Source: Paenibacillus sacheonensis (lineage in GTDB: Bacteria; Bacillota; Bacilli; Paenibacillales; Paenibacillaceae). From it: a stretch of DNA of 64,000 nucleotides. Made by a program: the position numbers and the translations under genes. The stretch covers positions 151,666 to 215,665 of the forward strand of contig NZ_JAAAMU010000011.1 in the NCBI RefSeq assembly GCF_009909195.1, in the 5' to 3' direction. Of the stretch, positions 53,945 to 64,000 are shown in pieces (positions within the stretch are counted from its first letter, which is position 1; each line of letters begins with the position of its first letter). The notes under the pieces are model-generated. The model was not told where the DNA came from. It searched no databases and was given only the letters and a program-made list of their open reading frames with translations.

Positions 53945-54961
53945 TCAGGGCAGCCATTGTTCAGCAGGAACGGCATCCTTGGGAAGCTCCACCTCAAACG
54001 AAACCTTCTTATTGAACGCATCTTGGGAAAGCATGAACTGAATATCTACCTGCATCCCATTGGCATCGCCCGTATCCAGCTGCAATTTCCCGGCCTCGAA
54101 CGTTACATAGTCATCCTTTATGCCGCCGGTCAGCTCGAGCGCCTTGATCGTGTACTGCTCCTGCAGCTTCGCCGCGCTGAGCTCGTTCTTGGATGCTTGC
54201 AGTTTTTCCTTGGTGAGTCCAAACGACTTCATGTAGGCTTCGTTTCCAAGCAGCAAATCGACTACCTTCGGAATGGCGTTCTCTGCAATGACCTTCAGCA
54301 GTGCGTCCGAATGCGATTCATCGGTCTTCACCCGCACATACCGATCGGCTTCGTAGCCTGTCGGCAAATTCTTCACATCGGCAGCCGCGGGTTCGCTGTA
54401 ATACGTGTCGTCCAAGCCGCCGAAGAAAGACGTGAGAGCACCCTTCACCAGCTCCGGGGCTTCGCCGTCCAGCACATTTCCACCGCCCTGCTCTTCCGCC
54501 AGCTTCTTGGCATCAATGACGATGAAGCGGTCAGCCACGGCAGCGGGTACTGCCACGCCGGGTATTTGAGGGACTTTCATATAGATCTTATCCTCCGTCA
54601 CGAGGATCGGAAGCTTCATGCTCAATTTGACGTCGCCTGTTCCAAGCGTTGCATCCAAGAGCAACTCGGCACGCTGCGGGTCCTTCTGAACCGCTCCGTG
54701 AACTTGAATGACGGCGCCTTTAAGTAGAATCGGCAGCGCCATTATGAGGGCCGCATCCCGATTGGACAAGTCTCCGGCAGGCTGTGGCAGCCGAATATCA
54801 TGAATCGTAAAAGAGCCGGAGTATGTATAGGAATCCGCCTTGCTCGTTGTTGCTATCGCATCTAGCCAGACTTCCCTCGGTGAGTCGGACGAGCTGCAGC
54901 CCGTTGCCGCCGCCATCGCCGCGATGAGCAGCGTTATCGTGCCGCGTCTACATGCTTTCAT
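53945..54961 (-). CDS. Secreted lipoprotein of unknown function
   Basis: 338 residues. The signal peptide ends at AAATGC, the lipid-modified Cys22. GGAGAGGGG lies upstream of the ATG. The mature part is mainly beta-strand, with a central helical stretch (about 215-270), and resembles in outline the LppX/LolA-like or YcdO-like folds of Bacillus lipoproteins with a DUF6612-like pattern (WLDAIATTSKADSYTYSGSF). No catalytic motif is seen. Confidence 0.7.
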   Translation of the reverse strand: MKACRRGTITLLIAAMAAATGCSSSDSPREVWLDAIATTSKADSYTYSGSFTIHDIRLPQPAGDLSNRDAALIMALPILLKGAVIQVHGAVQKDPQRAELLLDATLGTGDVKLSMKLPILVTEDKIYMKVPQIPGVAVPAAVADRFIVIDAKKLAEEQGGGNVLDGEAPELVKGALTSFFGGLDDTYYSEPAAADVKNLPTGYEADRYVRVKTDESHSDALLKVIAENAIPKVVDLLLGNEAYMKSFGLTKEKLQASKNELSAAKLQEQYTIKALELTGGIKDDYVTFEAGKLQLDTGDANGMQVDIQFMLSQDAFNKKVSFEVELPKDAVPAEQWLP

Positions 54962-55039
54962 GCATCATTGCCCCTCTCCTCGTGCGCATCTTTTATTTTA
55001 CCCTATCCAAATCGGGTATGAACAGACGATCGCGCACGG

Positions 55040-55082
55040 AAAAGCCCGCCCACGCCGATTATAACAGGCGCAGACGGGCTCT
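55040..55082 (-). terminator. Terminator of the sspP gene
   Basis: On the minus strand AGCCCGTCTG pairs imperfectly with the distal GGGCGGGCT and ends in TTTT. Confidence 0.6.
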
Positions 55083-55099
55083 GAAGAGAGATGAGAGCT

Positions 55100-55258
55100 T
55101 TACCCTTGCGGGTTATGATGGTCGACGTGATTCGCTTGCTTCGTCTTCTTCGAACCGGACAGCGGCTCCTGGGGCTGAGAAGAATCCTTACGGGACCTGG
55201 ACGGCTGACCGTTTCCTTCGTAAGGGTTTTGAACCGGTACGCTCTTCGGCTTACCCAT
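55100..55258 (-). CDS. sspP: Small acid-soluble spore protein P-like
   Basis: 52 residues from the ATG at 55258 (AAAGGAG nine bases upstream). EPLSGSKKTKQANHVDHHN closely matches the C-terminal half of Bacillus SspP (PLSGSKKVKNRNH...). The N-terminal half is Pro/Gln/Ser-rich. It would be made in the forespore. A 58-codon frame lies 48 bases upstream on the same strand. Confidence 0.75.
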   Translation of the reverse strand: MGKPKSVPVQNPYEGNGQPSRSRKDSSQPQEPLSGSKKTKQANHVDHHNPQG

Positions 55259-55305
55259 CGCGTTCATCTCCTTTATCATACTCATACAATCGTGGGCCGG
55301 CTTGT

Positions 55306-55482
55306 TTAGCTGCGAGAGTGATGCAGGTCCGTCGGCTCGTCATGATTCAACGCATCCTGATGGCGGCGATCGTTCGTATCCTGCTGCAGCTGCTGAGCCT
55401 GATGGCTGTTGACCGGATTTTGGTCCAGATCTTCGACGACGTTGCTTAAATTTTTGTCGGCGGTTCCCTTCGCTTTCGACAC
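55306..55482 (-). CDS. Unannotated 58-residue hydrophilic protein, possibly spore-related
   Basis: GTG at 55482 with AGAGGAG ten bases upstream. The product begins MSKAKGTADKNLSNVVEDL and ends DLHHSRS; it is rich in Gln, Asn, Asp and His, with no Cys, as in many minor spore proteins. It ends 48 bases before the sspP start and may be in one transcript with it. No family was recognised; it is below usual length cutoffs. Confidence 0.5.
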   Translation of the reverse strand: MSKAKGTADKNLSNVVEDLDQNPVNSHQAQQLQQDTNDRRHQDALNHDEPTDLHHSRS

Positions 55483-55532
55483 AGTTCGCGTGCTCCTCTC
55501 TATGCTAGGCGATCAGCGCAATATTGAGCGCT

Positions 55533-55880
55533 TTATGCATGCGTCAGCTCTTGAAGCGCCTGCGCGCATTCATGGATATGCCGCGTATAATCCTCGATCA
55601 GCTGTTGGATGATATCGGTACGTTCGTCGACCGAGCGGCCGTCCTTCTCGACGTCGATCAGTGTCGTTCGGATCTCGCGGCTGTCTACATAAGTGACTTT
55701 AAAATCAAAGCTATACATTTGGTGGCCTGCCGTCTGAATGGTCACGCGCAGCGACTTGGAATCGGCTTCGTCGGCCTTCACTTCGGCTCGATCCGCATTC
55801 TGTATGGTTTCGGGCAGCGTACGCTGCCATGCTTCGGCCAGCTCCTGCTGATTGATGGTCAACTCGTCGCGTTTGCTCAT
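55533..55880 (-). CDS. Conserved-looking small protein, unknown
   Basis: 115 residues from the ATG at 55880 with GGAGGTGGG upstream. Longer upstream frames run through the tRNA-Ser terminator, so they are not used. The protein is soluble, Gln/Glu-rich at the start, with a central beta region (SLRVTIQTAGHQMYSFDFKVTYVDSREIRTTLI) and a C-terminal helix. No motif was recognised. Confidence 0.6.
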   Translation of the reverse strand: MSKRDELTINQQELAEAWQRTLPETIQNADRAEVKADEADSKSLRVTIQTAGHQMYSFDFKVTYVDSREIRTTLIDVEKDGRSVDERTDIIQQLIEDYTRHIHECAQALQELTHA

Positions 55881-55966
55881 TTGATTTCCCACCTCCATGC
55901 GGATAATATGCGGCTCCGGGCTTTGTTTTATGCGGGCTCGGCAGGCAGGAACACATACAGAATAGC

Positions 55967-56003
55967 AAAAAGCGCCCAAGCGAATGTTATTCGCCTGAGC
56001 GCT
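55967..56003 (-). terminator. Terminator after tRNA-Ser
   Basis: AGCGCCCAAGCGAAT pairs with ATTCGCCTGAGCGCT and is followed by TTTTT on the minus strand. Confidence 0.85.
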
Positions 56004-56022
56004 GTCAGTTGTTAGGTATAGG

Positions 56023-56111
56023 TGGCGGAGAGAGTGGGATTCGAACCCACGTGGGCTTGCACCCTAACGGTTTTCAAGACCGCCCCGTTATGACCGCTTC
56101 GGTATCTCTCC
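56023..56111 (-). tRNA. tRNA-Ser (anticodon TGA)
   Basis: 89 bases with CCA encoded. Acceptor GGAGAGA/TCTCTCC, anticodon loop CTTGAAA with anticodon TGA, a long class II variable arm, and T arm GTGGGTTCGAATCCCAC. It lies just downstream of serS, an order known in Paenibacillus and Bacillus. Confidence 0.95.
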
Positions 56112-56232
56112 ATCCATGATGAACCTTGTTTAAGGTCACAGGACGTATTGTACCATAGGCCAATTTGTTAACGCAACTCTGAAATCATCCCGCCCGACTT
56201 GCATCTGCGGCCTTCGGTTCTAAGCGAAAGCC

Positions 56233-57513
56233 CTAGCGTGGAGCGATGACTTCCAGGCCGCCCATATACGGACGAAGTGCTTCCGGTACGATAACCGTGC
56301 CGTCCGCTTGCTGGTAATTCTCAAGAATTGCCGCAACCGTTCGTCCGACGGCAAGTCCGGACCCATTCAGCGTATGCACGAATTCCGGTTTGCCCTTCGC
56401 TTCGGGACGATATTTGATGTTCGCGCGGCGTGCTTGGAAATCCTCGAAGTTCGAGCAGGACGAGATTTCGCGGTACGAATTGCCGCTTGGAATCCAAACC
56501 TCGAGATCGTACGTCTTCGCCGACGTAAAGCCCATATCGCCCGTACAGAGCGTCAGGACGCGGTAAGGAAGGCCTAGAAGCTGCAGTACCTTCTCAGCGT
56601 TCGCCGTAAGCTTCTCCAGCTCGTCGTACGAGTCCTCCGGTTTCACCAGCTTCACCAGCTCGATCTTGTTGAACTGATGCTGGCGGATCAGCCCGCGCGT
56701 GTCTCGGCCCGCGGAGCCGGCTTCAGAACGGAAGCATGCGCTGTAGGCGACGAAGTTCTTCGGCAGCTCGTCGGCCGAGAGAATTTCTTCCCGGTGGATG
56801 TTCGTAACCGGCACTTCAGCCGTCGGAATCAGGTAATACTCCGTATCCGCCAGCTTGAACAGATCCTCTTCGAACTTAGGCAGCTGCCCCGTGCCGACCA
56901 AGCTGTCGCGATTGACGATATACGGAGGAAGAATTTCCTCGTATCCATGCTGGTCGCTATGTAGATCCATCATGAAATTGATGAGTGCCCGCTCCAGACG
57001 CGCGCCGAGGCCGCGATAGAACACAAAACGCGAGCCCGTTACTTTAGCCGCCCGTTCGAAATCCAGGATATTCAGTTCCTGCGCAAGCTCGTAGTGGGCC
57101 TTCGTTTCGAAAGCGAACGACGGCACCTCGCCATGACGGCGAATTTCAACGTTATCCTCTTCGGATGCGCCGACAGGCACGCTTTCGTTCGGTACATTAG
57201 GAATGGAGAGCATCAGTTCCGCGGTCTCCGCTTCCACCGCCCGAATCTCCTCGTCCAGTACCTTGATCCGGTCGCCGACCTCGCGCATCTCTACGATCAG
57301 CGCTTCAGCGTCGCCGCCGCTTTTTTTCAGCTTTGCCACTTCCTGCGACACGATGTTGCGACGGTTCTTCAGCTGCTCGGTCTCCTGCAGCATATCGCGC
57401 CATTTGCCGTCCAGCGCCGGGAAATTGGCAATCAGGTCAAGCGGCTTTCCGCGATTCGCGAGCGCTTGCTCTACTTTGGCAAACTCGTTCCGTAGCAGTT
57501 TTACGTCAAGCAC
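56233..57513 (-). CDS. serS: Seryl-tRNA synthetase
   Basis: 426 residues, start GTG with GAGGGG upstream. N-terminal tRNA-binding coiled coil (about 30-100; [31 protein letters not shown]) and class II catalytic core with motif 2 [25 protein letters not shown] and motif 3 [16 protein letters not shown]. It charges tRNA-Ser, and possibly selenocysteine tRNA. No T-box leader was seen. Confidence 0.96.
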   Translation of the reverse strand: MLDVKLLRNEFAKVEQALANRGKPLDLIANFPALDGKWRDMLQETEQLKNRRNIVSQEVAKLKKSGGDAEALIVEMREVGDRIKVLDEEIRAVEAETAELMLSIPNVPNESVPVGASEEDNVEIRRHGEVPSFAFETKAHYELAQELNILDFERAAKVTGSRFVFYRGLGARLERALINFMMDLHSDQHGYEEILPPYIVNRDSLVGTGQLPKFEEDLFKLADTEYYLIPTAEVPVTNIHREEILSADELPKNFVAYSACFRSEAGSAGRDTRGLIRQHQFNKIELVKLVKPEDSYDELEKLTANAEKVLQLLGLPYRVLTLCTGDMGFTSAKTYDLEVWIPSGNSYREISSCSNFEDFQARRANIKYRPEAKGKPEFVHTLNGSGLAVGRTVAAILENYQQADGTVIVPEALRPYMGGLEVIAPR

Positions 57514-57568
57514 GGTGGGTATCCCCTCTCATCTTCTTCTCATGGCTATTCTAGTAGTGTATCCAAAG

Positions 57569-57582
57569 TGGCGCATGCGCCA
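57569..57582. promoter_or_regulatory. Palindrome TGGCGCATGCGCCA upstream of serS
   Basis: A perfect 14-base palindrome 56-69 bases before the serS start, in the expected promoter region. It may be an operator, or be incidental. Confidence 0.3.
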
Positions 57583-57634
57583 AACTGTCCCTAGTTCAAC
57601 CCTAACGGACAGCTGTCAAAACCGCCATTACGGC

Positions 57635-57658
57635 AAAAAGACTGCGCTCCCGCAGTCT
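57635..57658 (-). terminator. Terminator of pdxST
   Basis: AGACTGCG pairs with CGCAGTCT around four bases, followed by five T on the minus strand. Confidence 0.85.
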
Positions 57659-57665
57659 CCGGCCG

Positions 57666-58253
57666 TTATTGTTCTTTTGCAGCAGCCGCTTCCTTCGCCA
57701 TGTCCAGGAAATACGCGTGCAGACGATAATCGTCCGTCAGCTCCGGGTGGTACGACGAGGCCAGCAGATGCCCTTGCCGCGCGGTCACGATCTCGCCGTT
57801 ATAGGTCGAGAGTACGTCGACGTTCGGCGATACTTCCATAATGAGCGGCGCGCGGATGAATACCGCGCGAACCGGCTCTTCGATGCCTTTAATGGCCAGG
57901 TCCGTCTCGAAGCTTTCGCGCTGACGTCCGAACGCATTGCGTGCAACCTTCATATCCATTAGCTGCAGATGAGCGTCTTCTTGGCCGTCGATACGATCAG
58001 CAAGTACGATCAAGCCGGCGCATGTGCCGAAAATCGGTTTGCCCTGCCGAGAGAACTCGCGGATTGCATCGATAAACCCATACTTGCGCATCAGCTTGCC
58101 GATCGTTGTGCTTTCGCCGCCGGGGATGATCAGACCGTCTAACCCTTGAAGCTCTTCGATACGCTTCACGGCAACGCCCTGTCCGCCGGCAGCTTCTATG
58201 CTGCGTATATGTTCCGCAACGGCGCCCTGCAGCGCCAATACGCCTATCTTCAT
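57666..58253 (-). CDS. pdxT: Pyridoxal 5'-phosphate synthase glutaminase subunit
   Basis: 195 residues. Class I glutaminase: GGESTTIGKLM oxyanion region, nucleophile in IFGTCAGLIVLA, and YHPELTDD with the His-Glu pair. It releases ammonia from glutamine for PdxS. It starts 24 bases after the pdxS stop. Confidence 0.96.
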   Translation of the reverse strand: MKIGVLALQGAVAEHIRSIEAAGGQGVAVKRIEELQGLDGLIIPGGESTTIGKLMRKYGFIDAIREFSRQGKPIFGTCAGLIVLADRIDGQEDAHLQLMDMKVARNAFGRQRESFETDLAIKGIEEPVRAVFIRAPLIMEVSPNVDVLSTYNGEIVTARQGHLLASSYHPELTDDYRLHAYFLDMAKEAAAAKEQ

Positions 58254-58277
58254 CGCTTTCCCGCCTTCTTTCCGTTC

Positions 58278-59159
58278 TTAGAAGCCGCGGTCCTGCATGC
58301 GCTCGGAAGGCGCCAGCTTCGAAATCTCAATGCCTTTCATCGGCGTACCCAAGTTCTTGGATACTTCCGCAATCAGCTTGTAATCCGTGTAGTGCGTCGT
58401 CGCTTCAACGATTGCGCGAGCGAAACGTTCTGGATATTCGGATTTGAAGATACCCGAACCCACGAAAACGCCGTCGGCGCCCAAGTGCATCATCAATGCC
58501 GCATCGGATGGCGTCGCTACGCCGCCGGCTGCGAAGTTAACGACAGGCAGCTTGCCTGTTTCATGCACGTCCAGAAGGAGGTCGTACGGCACGCCAAGGT
58601 TTTTCGCTTCATGGTACAGCTCGTCCTTGGAGAGGTTTTGTACTTTACGGATTTGGCCCGTGATCAGACGCATATGACGAACAGCCTCAACGATGTTGCC
58701 TGTTCCCGGCTCGCCTTTCGTACGAAGCATTGCCGCGCCTTCTTGAATGCGACGGAGCGCCTCGCCGAGGTCTTTCGCACCGCACACGAACGGAACCGTG
58801 AAATCGCGTTTCGAGATATGGAATACTTCATCGGCAGGCGTGAGCACTTCGCTCTCGTCGATATAGTCCGCGCCCAGCGCTTCCAGTACGCGAGCTTCTA
58901 CATAATGACCGATACGTGCTTTCGCCATAACGGGAATCGACACGACCTTCATGACTTCTTCCAGAATCGTCGGATCAGCCATACGGGCTACGCCGCCGGC
59001 CGCACGAATATCGGAAGGTACACGCTCAAGGGCCATAACGGCCGTTGCGCCTGCCGCTTCGGCGATTTTTGCTTGCTCGGCATTCATGACGTCCATGATG
59101 ACGCCGCCTTTTTGCATTTCAGCCATACCGCGTTTTACGCGCGAAGTTCCTGTTTCCAT
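58278..59159 (-). CDS. pdxS: Pyridoxal 5'-phosphate synthase, PdxS subunit
   Basis: 293 residues. (beta/alpha)8 barrel: [49 protein letters not shown] (with the two lysine sites of the family), [18 protein letters not shown] and [12 protein letters not shown] are all conserved. It builds PLP from ribose 5-phosphate, glyceraldehyde 3-phosphate and ammonia from PdxT. AGGAGG precedes the ATG. Confidence 0.97.
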   Translation of the reverse strand: METGTSRVKRGMAEMQKGGVIMDVMNAEQAKIAEAAGATAVMALERVPSDIRAAGGVARMADPTILEEVMKVVSIPVMAKARIGHYVEARVLEALGADYIDESEVLTPADEVFHISKRDFTVPFVCGAKDLGEALRRIQEGAAMLRTKGEPGTGNIVEAVRHMRLITGQIRKVQNLSKDELYHEAKNLGVPYDLLLDVHETGKLPVVNFAAGGVATPSDAALMMHLGADGVFVGSGIFKSEYPERFARAIVEATTHYTDYKLIAEVSKNLGTPMKGIEISKLAPSERMQDRGF

Positions 59160-59285
59160 GACGTGAATCCTCCTAAAAGTCTCTGCATGCCTCCTTGCCT
59201 TCGCTTCTGCGAACAGAATACTCGCTTCGGAAGCATGCTGAGTTTATATGCTGATCTCCGTTATCCGGACTAGCTCTAACCATTT

Positions 59286-59314
59286 ATTTTACAGCATACT
59301 CGAACATTCGACAA
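59286..59314 (-). promoter_or_regulatory. pdxS promoter with a Spo0A-box-like sequence over the -35
   Basis: On the minus strand TTGTCG (59309-59314) and TAAAAT (59286-59291) are 17 bases apart. TGTCGAA, the 0A-box core, spans the -35 element (59307-59313). Confidence 0.5.
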
Positions 59315-59363
59315 CATCCATTCTCATTGGAAAATGGCTGCCTGTCTTCCCGCTCAGTCCTGC

Positions 59364-60653
59364 CTAAAATAAATCCACGATGCCTTTAAACAGGCTGGAG
59401 ATGAAACCACCCAAACCACGGAACATCAACCGCCACCAGCTGGCCTTCTTAACGTCCTCGGAGGTGACCAGATTAACGGTTTTGTCCAATGTCTTGCCTG
59501 TATCCGGATCCTTGTACGAATAGGTTGCCGTACCGACGACCGTTCCACTCGCGATCGGAGCAACAAGTTCTCCGTCCGATTTTAGCTTGACGTTGTTTAC
59601 CGTAACGGTAGGCGTCGTATTCTTTTTCACGAGGAGGGTAACGTCGGATGCCGTCACGATCGGCACCTGCTTGGACGTGCCCTTCTTAATCTTGACCGTC
59701 TTGTTCGATTCTACAACCGATTTCGGCGCGACGATCGTCTTTTTCTCAAAATTGTCGAAACCATAGTCGAACAGCTTGGCGGTTTGCACGAAACGGGACG
59801 ATTTCGAGGCCGTATCCATGACGACCGATATCAGACGCAGGTCGCCTTGCTTCGCCGTACCGGTGAAGCAGTAACCTGCAGAGCCGATATAACCGGTTTT
59901 CATGCCGTCAACGCCTGGGTAGGCAAATTGCTTAAAGTTCGGAATGCTCTTGTTCGTTTCGAGCATCCAGTTCAAGTTGACCATCGCCGTTTTGTCCCGT
60001 TCGCGGAACTTATAACTCGGGGTACTGGAGAACTCGAGGAACTCGGGGTGCTTTTTGATCAAAATGCTGGCGAATCTGGCCAAGTCGCTGGCGGAGATGA
60101 CCGTGTCGTCCGCAAGGCCCGTAGCGCTCGTAAAATGCGCCGAATTGAGGCCGAGCGCCTTCGCCGTCTCGTTCATCTTCTCGACGAACCCTTGCTCCGT
60201 GCCGCCGATCCGGTCGGCAAGCGCAATCGTAGCGTCATTCGCGGATTGAACGGCCATCGCCATATACAAGTCTTTTACCGAATGCTGATCGCCTTCGGCC
60301 AAATAAATTTGGGAACCGTCCGGCGGAATCGACGCTGCTTCTTTCGACGCCGTGACCATATCGGTCAAGCTCAAACGTTTAGCCGTGATCTCTTCAAGCA
60401 CCAAGTATTCCGTCATCAGTTTGGTCATGCTCGCCGGCGGATAAGCTTTATCCGCATTTACGGCATAGAGTATTTGTCCCGTATCGGCATCTATAAGAAT
60501 CGCTGAACGCGCCTCTACTCCGAGCGGGTTCGGCGTCACTTCTACCTTGTCTGCATGAGCAGCATGAGAACCGAGATTCGTCGTAAGCATCATCGCAATG
60601 ACAGTCGCGCAAATGGTAGGTACAAAACGTACCCGTCCCTTCTTCCGTTTCAA
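59364..60653 (-). CDS. dacA: D-alanyl-D-alanine carboxypeptidase (PBP5-type)
   Basis: 429 residues from TTG 60653 (GGAG nine bases upstream). Signal peptide ends near SHAAHA. SxxK is in PPASMTKLMTE, SxN in QSANDAT and KTG in DGMKTGYIG, so the serine peptidase is intact. A C-terminal beta domain (about 295-390) precedes an amphipathic membrane-binding helix (FRGLGGFISSLFKGIVDLF). It trims pentapeptides of the wall. Confidence 0.95.
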   Translation of the reverse strand: MKRKKGRVRFVPTICATVIAMMLTTNLGSHAAHADKVEVTPNPLGVEARSAILIDADTGQILYAVNADKAYPPASMTKLMTEYLVLEEITAKRLSLTDMVTASKEAASIPPDGSQIYLAEGDQHSVKDLYMAMAVQSANDATIALADRIGGTEQGFVEKMNETAKALGLNSAHFTSATGLADDTVISASDLARFASILIKKHPEFLEFSSTPSYKFRERDKTAMVNLNWMLETNKSIPNFKQFAYPGVDGMKTGYIGSAGYCFTGTAKQGDLRLISVVMDTASKSSRFVQTAKLFDYGFDNFEKKTIVAPKSVVESNKTVKIKKGTSKQVPIVTASDVTLLVKKNTTPTVTVNNVKLKSDGELVAPIASGTVVGTATYSYKDPDTGKTLDKTVNLVTSEDVKKASWWRLMFRGLGGFISSLFKGIVDLF

Positions 60654-60726
60654 CGTCTTCTCTCCTCTTCTATTAAAACATAGCAATAAAATACTCTAGT
60701 ATTGTAACACAAAGAACCTTCTACAT

Positions 60727-60774
60727 AAAAGAAAGACAGGAAAACGGCGAAATCCGCCATCTTCCTGTCTGTCT
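60727..60774 (-). terminator. Terminator of guaB
   Basis: On the minus strand GACAGGAA pairs with TTCCTGTC, with an inner GGCG/CGCC stem, and is followed by T-rich sequence. Confidence 0.8.
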
Positions 60775-60832
60775 GCTTTTTACTGCCATATACAGCTGAC
60801 ATTCCCGACTCTTAACGGACGGTATGACGCTG

Positions 60833-62368
<1,536 letters not shown>

Positions 62369-62376
62369 TTATTGAA

Positions 62377-62405
62377 ATAGTAGCAGAGGGGTAGTGGGCT
62401 GTCAA
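62377..62405 (-). promoter_or_regulatory. guaB promoter
   Basis: TTGACA (62400-62405) and TACTAT (62377-62382) on the minus strand, with a 17-base spacer. The leader is about 80 bases; no riboswitch fold was recognised. Confidence 0.7.
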
Positions 62406-62429
62406 GGATGTACCTGCCGGGGAATGATG

Positions 62430-63737
62430 TCAAAACGACGAACGATAATCGTATTTGCAATTGGAGCTCCACAGCAAAAATTCCCGTACGCCAAGCTCGC
62501 GCGCAGCCTGAACTTGTTTATTCACCTGTTCCGCTCCATACGTCTGATGAGGATGGACCCATTTAGCGGTAAAGCTTTGCAGCCATGGGCGGACCGCGGC
62601 CGTCGTCGTGCCGCTGCTCTTCATCACGGCGTTCCGATGCATCGCATCAGTCATGGCGTGATGGATAATGGCGTAGGGACTCAGATCGGGCTGTCGAACG
62701 CCATACATCCCCGTCGAATAATGAGAAGGGTAGGTCATGGGCGAAATCACGTCTACAGCGCTCGAGATCGAACGCCAGGACTGCCCGATTCCCATATCGT
62801 TTGTCGAAGAAGTCACGAGTCCAAATACATCCGCGGAAACTCGCGCGCCTCTGCCATGAATCTGACGGCGCGCATCCCCCAGGAAAGCCGCGATAACTTG
62901 TGACTTGTTTTTTCCATGCGTATCGGAATATCGCACTTCCCGGTCGACTCTGCCGCCATTGTCCGGGAATCGAACATAATCAAATTGAATTTCATCGAAT
63001 CCGTTCGAAGCCGCCTCTGCCGCGATTGCCGTATTATACGTTCTCACTTGCTGTTGGAAAGGGTCCAGCCATGCCTTCCCCTGAGCATCGCGCCATACGC
63101 CGCCGCTCTTCCGCTGAAGCGCCATGGACGGATACTGCTTCGCATAGAGCGGATCCTTGAAGGTCACGATTCTGCCGATCACATAGATGTGCTTCGCTTT
63201 CAGCTTACGTATTAAGCTCCCTATGTCTCTAATCGCTACATGCCTGTCCGCTCCAATGGCTTTCACTGCTTTTAGAGAAGAGCGATACGTTAATTGTCCA
63301 TAATCGTTCTTGACGTCGATGACCATCGCGTTCAGGTCCGTCTTATCCACGAGTTGAATGAGATGGTTAAGTCTATTCTCGCTGCCTGCCACCCAGCCGG
63401 ACACATAAATCCCTCTTACTGGCTGTTTATGGTTGGATAACGATCGGAGCGGTGTTGTACGCTGAGGTTGCGACTCCGCCTGAATCGCAGGCCGGGAGCG
63501 ACTTTCATATCGACTTTGATTGGCTTCATATCCGTTTGTGATACGAAATTTGGTGATTTCGGTTGGTTTGCGGTTTGTCTGTATGGAGTGAATCCGCAGC
63601 GACTTCGATGAATTCGTCAGCGGTTGAGACGGTAAGGGCGGCAAGCCCGGATCGTTCTTATGGGTTTGTCCGCTGCAGCTCGTCATCCCTAAGATGGCCG
63701 TCATGCACAACAGCACACTTTTTGCATAGTTTAGCAT
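62430..63737 (-). CDS. DUF4015-type (glycoside hydrolase-like) lipoprotein
   Basis: 435 residues from the ATG at 63737, chosen because upstream codons would overlap the rRNA terminator. A hydrophobic leader ends at GMTSC, a weak lipobox. A Pro/Ser/Gln-rich linker (about 25-110) precedes the barrel domain: VRGIYVSGWVAGSENRLNHLI, DLNAMVIDVKNDYG, FDEIQFDYVRFPDNG and SAVDVISPMTYPSHYSTGMYG are conserved DUF4015 segments, with Asp and Glu residues in catalytic-like places. It probably acts on a cell-wall or capsule glycan. It always lies near the rRNA operon in relatives (recollection). Confidence 0.85.
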   Translation of the reverse strand: MLNYAKSVLLCMTAILGMTSCSGQTHKNDPGLPPLPSQPLTNSSKSLRIHSIQTNRKPTEITKFRITNGYEANQSRYESRSRPAIQAESQPQRTTPLRSLSNHKQPVRGIYVSGWVAGSENRLNHLIQLVDKTDLNAMVIDVKNDYGQLTYRSSLKAVKAIGADRHVAIRDIGSLIRKLKAKHIYVIGRIVTFKDPLYAKQYPSMALQRKSGGVWRDAQGKAWLDPFQQQVRTYNTAIAAEAASNGFDEIQFDYVRFPDNGGRVDREVRYSDTHGKNKSQVIAAFLGDARRQIHGRGARVSADVFGLVTSSTNDMGIGQSWRSISSAVDVISPMTYPSHYSTGMYGVRQPDLSPYAIIHHAMTDAMHRNAVMKSSGTTTAAVRPWLQSFTAKWVHPHQTYGAEQVNKQVQAARELGVREFLLWSSNCKYDYRSSF

Positions 63738-63861
63738 CCTCGTGATCAACTCCCATCGACCTACATTAACAGTAGTATGTTCACTCGATTGGTTAGAGTT
63801 GTGAAGGAGTTGTCTCCAGCATTGGATGAAATAAACAAATGCGTAGGGTAAAATAAACAAC

Positions 63862-63891
63862 AAAAAACCGACTGCAAGTTGCAGTCGGTTC
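63862..63891 (-). terminator. Terminator of the rRNA operon
   Basis: AACCGACTGCAA pairs with TTGCAGTCGGTT, followed by TTTT on the minus strand, six bases after 5S rRNA. Confidence 0.9.
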
Positions 63892-63896
63892 ATCGT

Positions 63897-64000
63897 GCTT
63901 GGCAACGTCCTACTCTCCCAGGACCCTGCGGTCCAAGTACCATCGGCGCTGGAGGGCTTAACGGTCGTGTTCGGGATGGGTACGCGTGGTTCCCCTCCGC
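63897..64000 (-). rRNA. rrf: 5S ribosomal RNA, 3' part
   Basis: On the minus strand the sequence includes CCCATCCCGAACACGACCGT, CAGCGCCGATGGTACTTGG and GGGAGAGTAGGACGTTGCCAAGC, all typical of Firmicute 5S rRNA. The 5' dozen or so bases lie beyond the window. It is the last gene of an rRNA operon coming from the right. Confidence 0.96.

Noticed and set aside
57514..57665. T-box riboswitch before serS
   Set aside because: The conserved AGGGUGGnACCGCG block and the usual stem I pattern were looked for and not found.

Overview
The window looks like a chromosomal segment of a spore-forming, motile, moderately high-GC member of the Paenibacillaceae (Paenibacillus or Cohnella type). The reasons are the conserved block 5S rRNA / secreted glycosidase-like protein / guaB / dacA / pdxS-pdxT / serS / tRNA-Ser / tadA, sporulation genes (Spo0E-like phosphatase, SspP-type spore protein, YheC/D ATP-grasp coat protein, sporulation-type sensor kinase), strong AGGAGG ribosome binding sites with many GTG and TTG starts, and Gram-positive lipoproteins with no outer-membrane genes. 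In relatives this block lies close to oriC. Almost every housekeeping gene from 45 to 64 kb is on the minus strand, so replication probably enters from the right-hand end. That is inference from gene order.

Layout. 0-13 kb is an accessory region: a dihydroorotate-dehydrogenase-like protein fused to a duplicated membrane domain, a YbjQ-like protein, a membrane-anchored Lon-type (S16) peptidase, an ATP-grasp operon that begins with a 28-codon membrane peptide, an ArsR/SRPBCC pair, a cupin, a VOC protein, two TetR regulators with visible operators, a flavinylated oxidase and a YfmM-like ABC-F protein. 13-20 kb holds a complete five-gene Opp/Dpp peptide importer. 20-24.2 kb has a two-component pair whose kinase has lost its ATPase domain, and a chemoreceptor followed by a heptanucleotide array. 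24.5-36.6 kb carries an Eis-like acetyltransferase, a secreted Hcp-like protein with a possible AUU start, a prolyl-4-hydroxylase-like enzyme, an SDR, a Dph6-like ATPase, an MFS exporter, an ECF42-type sigma factor with its YCII/DGPF partner, a YdcF-like protein and speD. 37-49 kb has a sulfurtransferase, a secreted CYTH-like protein, MFS and GNAT proteins, a YkuI-like EAL protein, a pterin dehydratase, motAB, an Asp/Glu racemase with a divergent MurE paralogue, RluF and an NAD(P)-binding protein. 49.5-64 kb is the origin-side block: a PAS sensor kinase, a cluster of DnaA boxes in front of tadA, a Spo0E-like gene, tRNA-Arg, small spore genes, tRNA-Ser, serS, pdxTS, dacA, guaB, a DUF4015-type protein and the 3' part of a 5S rRNA.

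Themes. Several regulators sit next to operator-like palindromes placed over their own promoters (6.03, 7.81, 9.46, 12.9 kb). Short tandem repeats of a TTGCG(A/G) type occur in three intergenic stretches. I see no insertion sequence, prophage or CRISPR array. The strongest unexplained signals are the DnaA-box cluster at 51.9 kb, the kinase/regulator deletion junction at 21.6 kb, the DHODH-like membrane fusion at 0.2-2.2 kb, the secreted Hcp-like protein and the MurE-like/racemase pair. No database search was possible, so family names rest on motif recognition.
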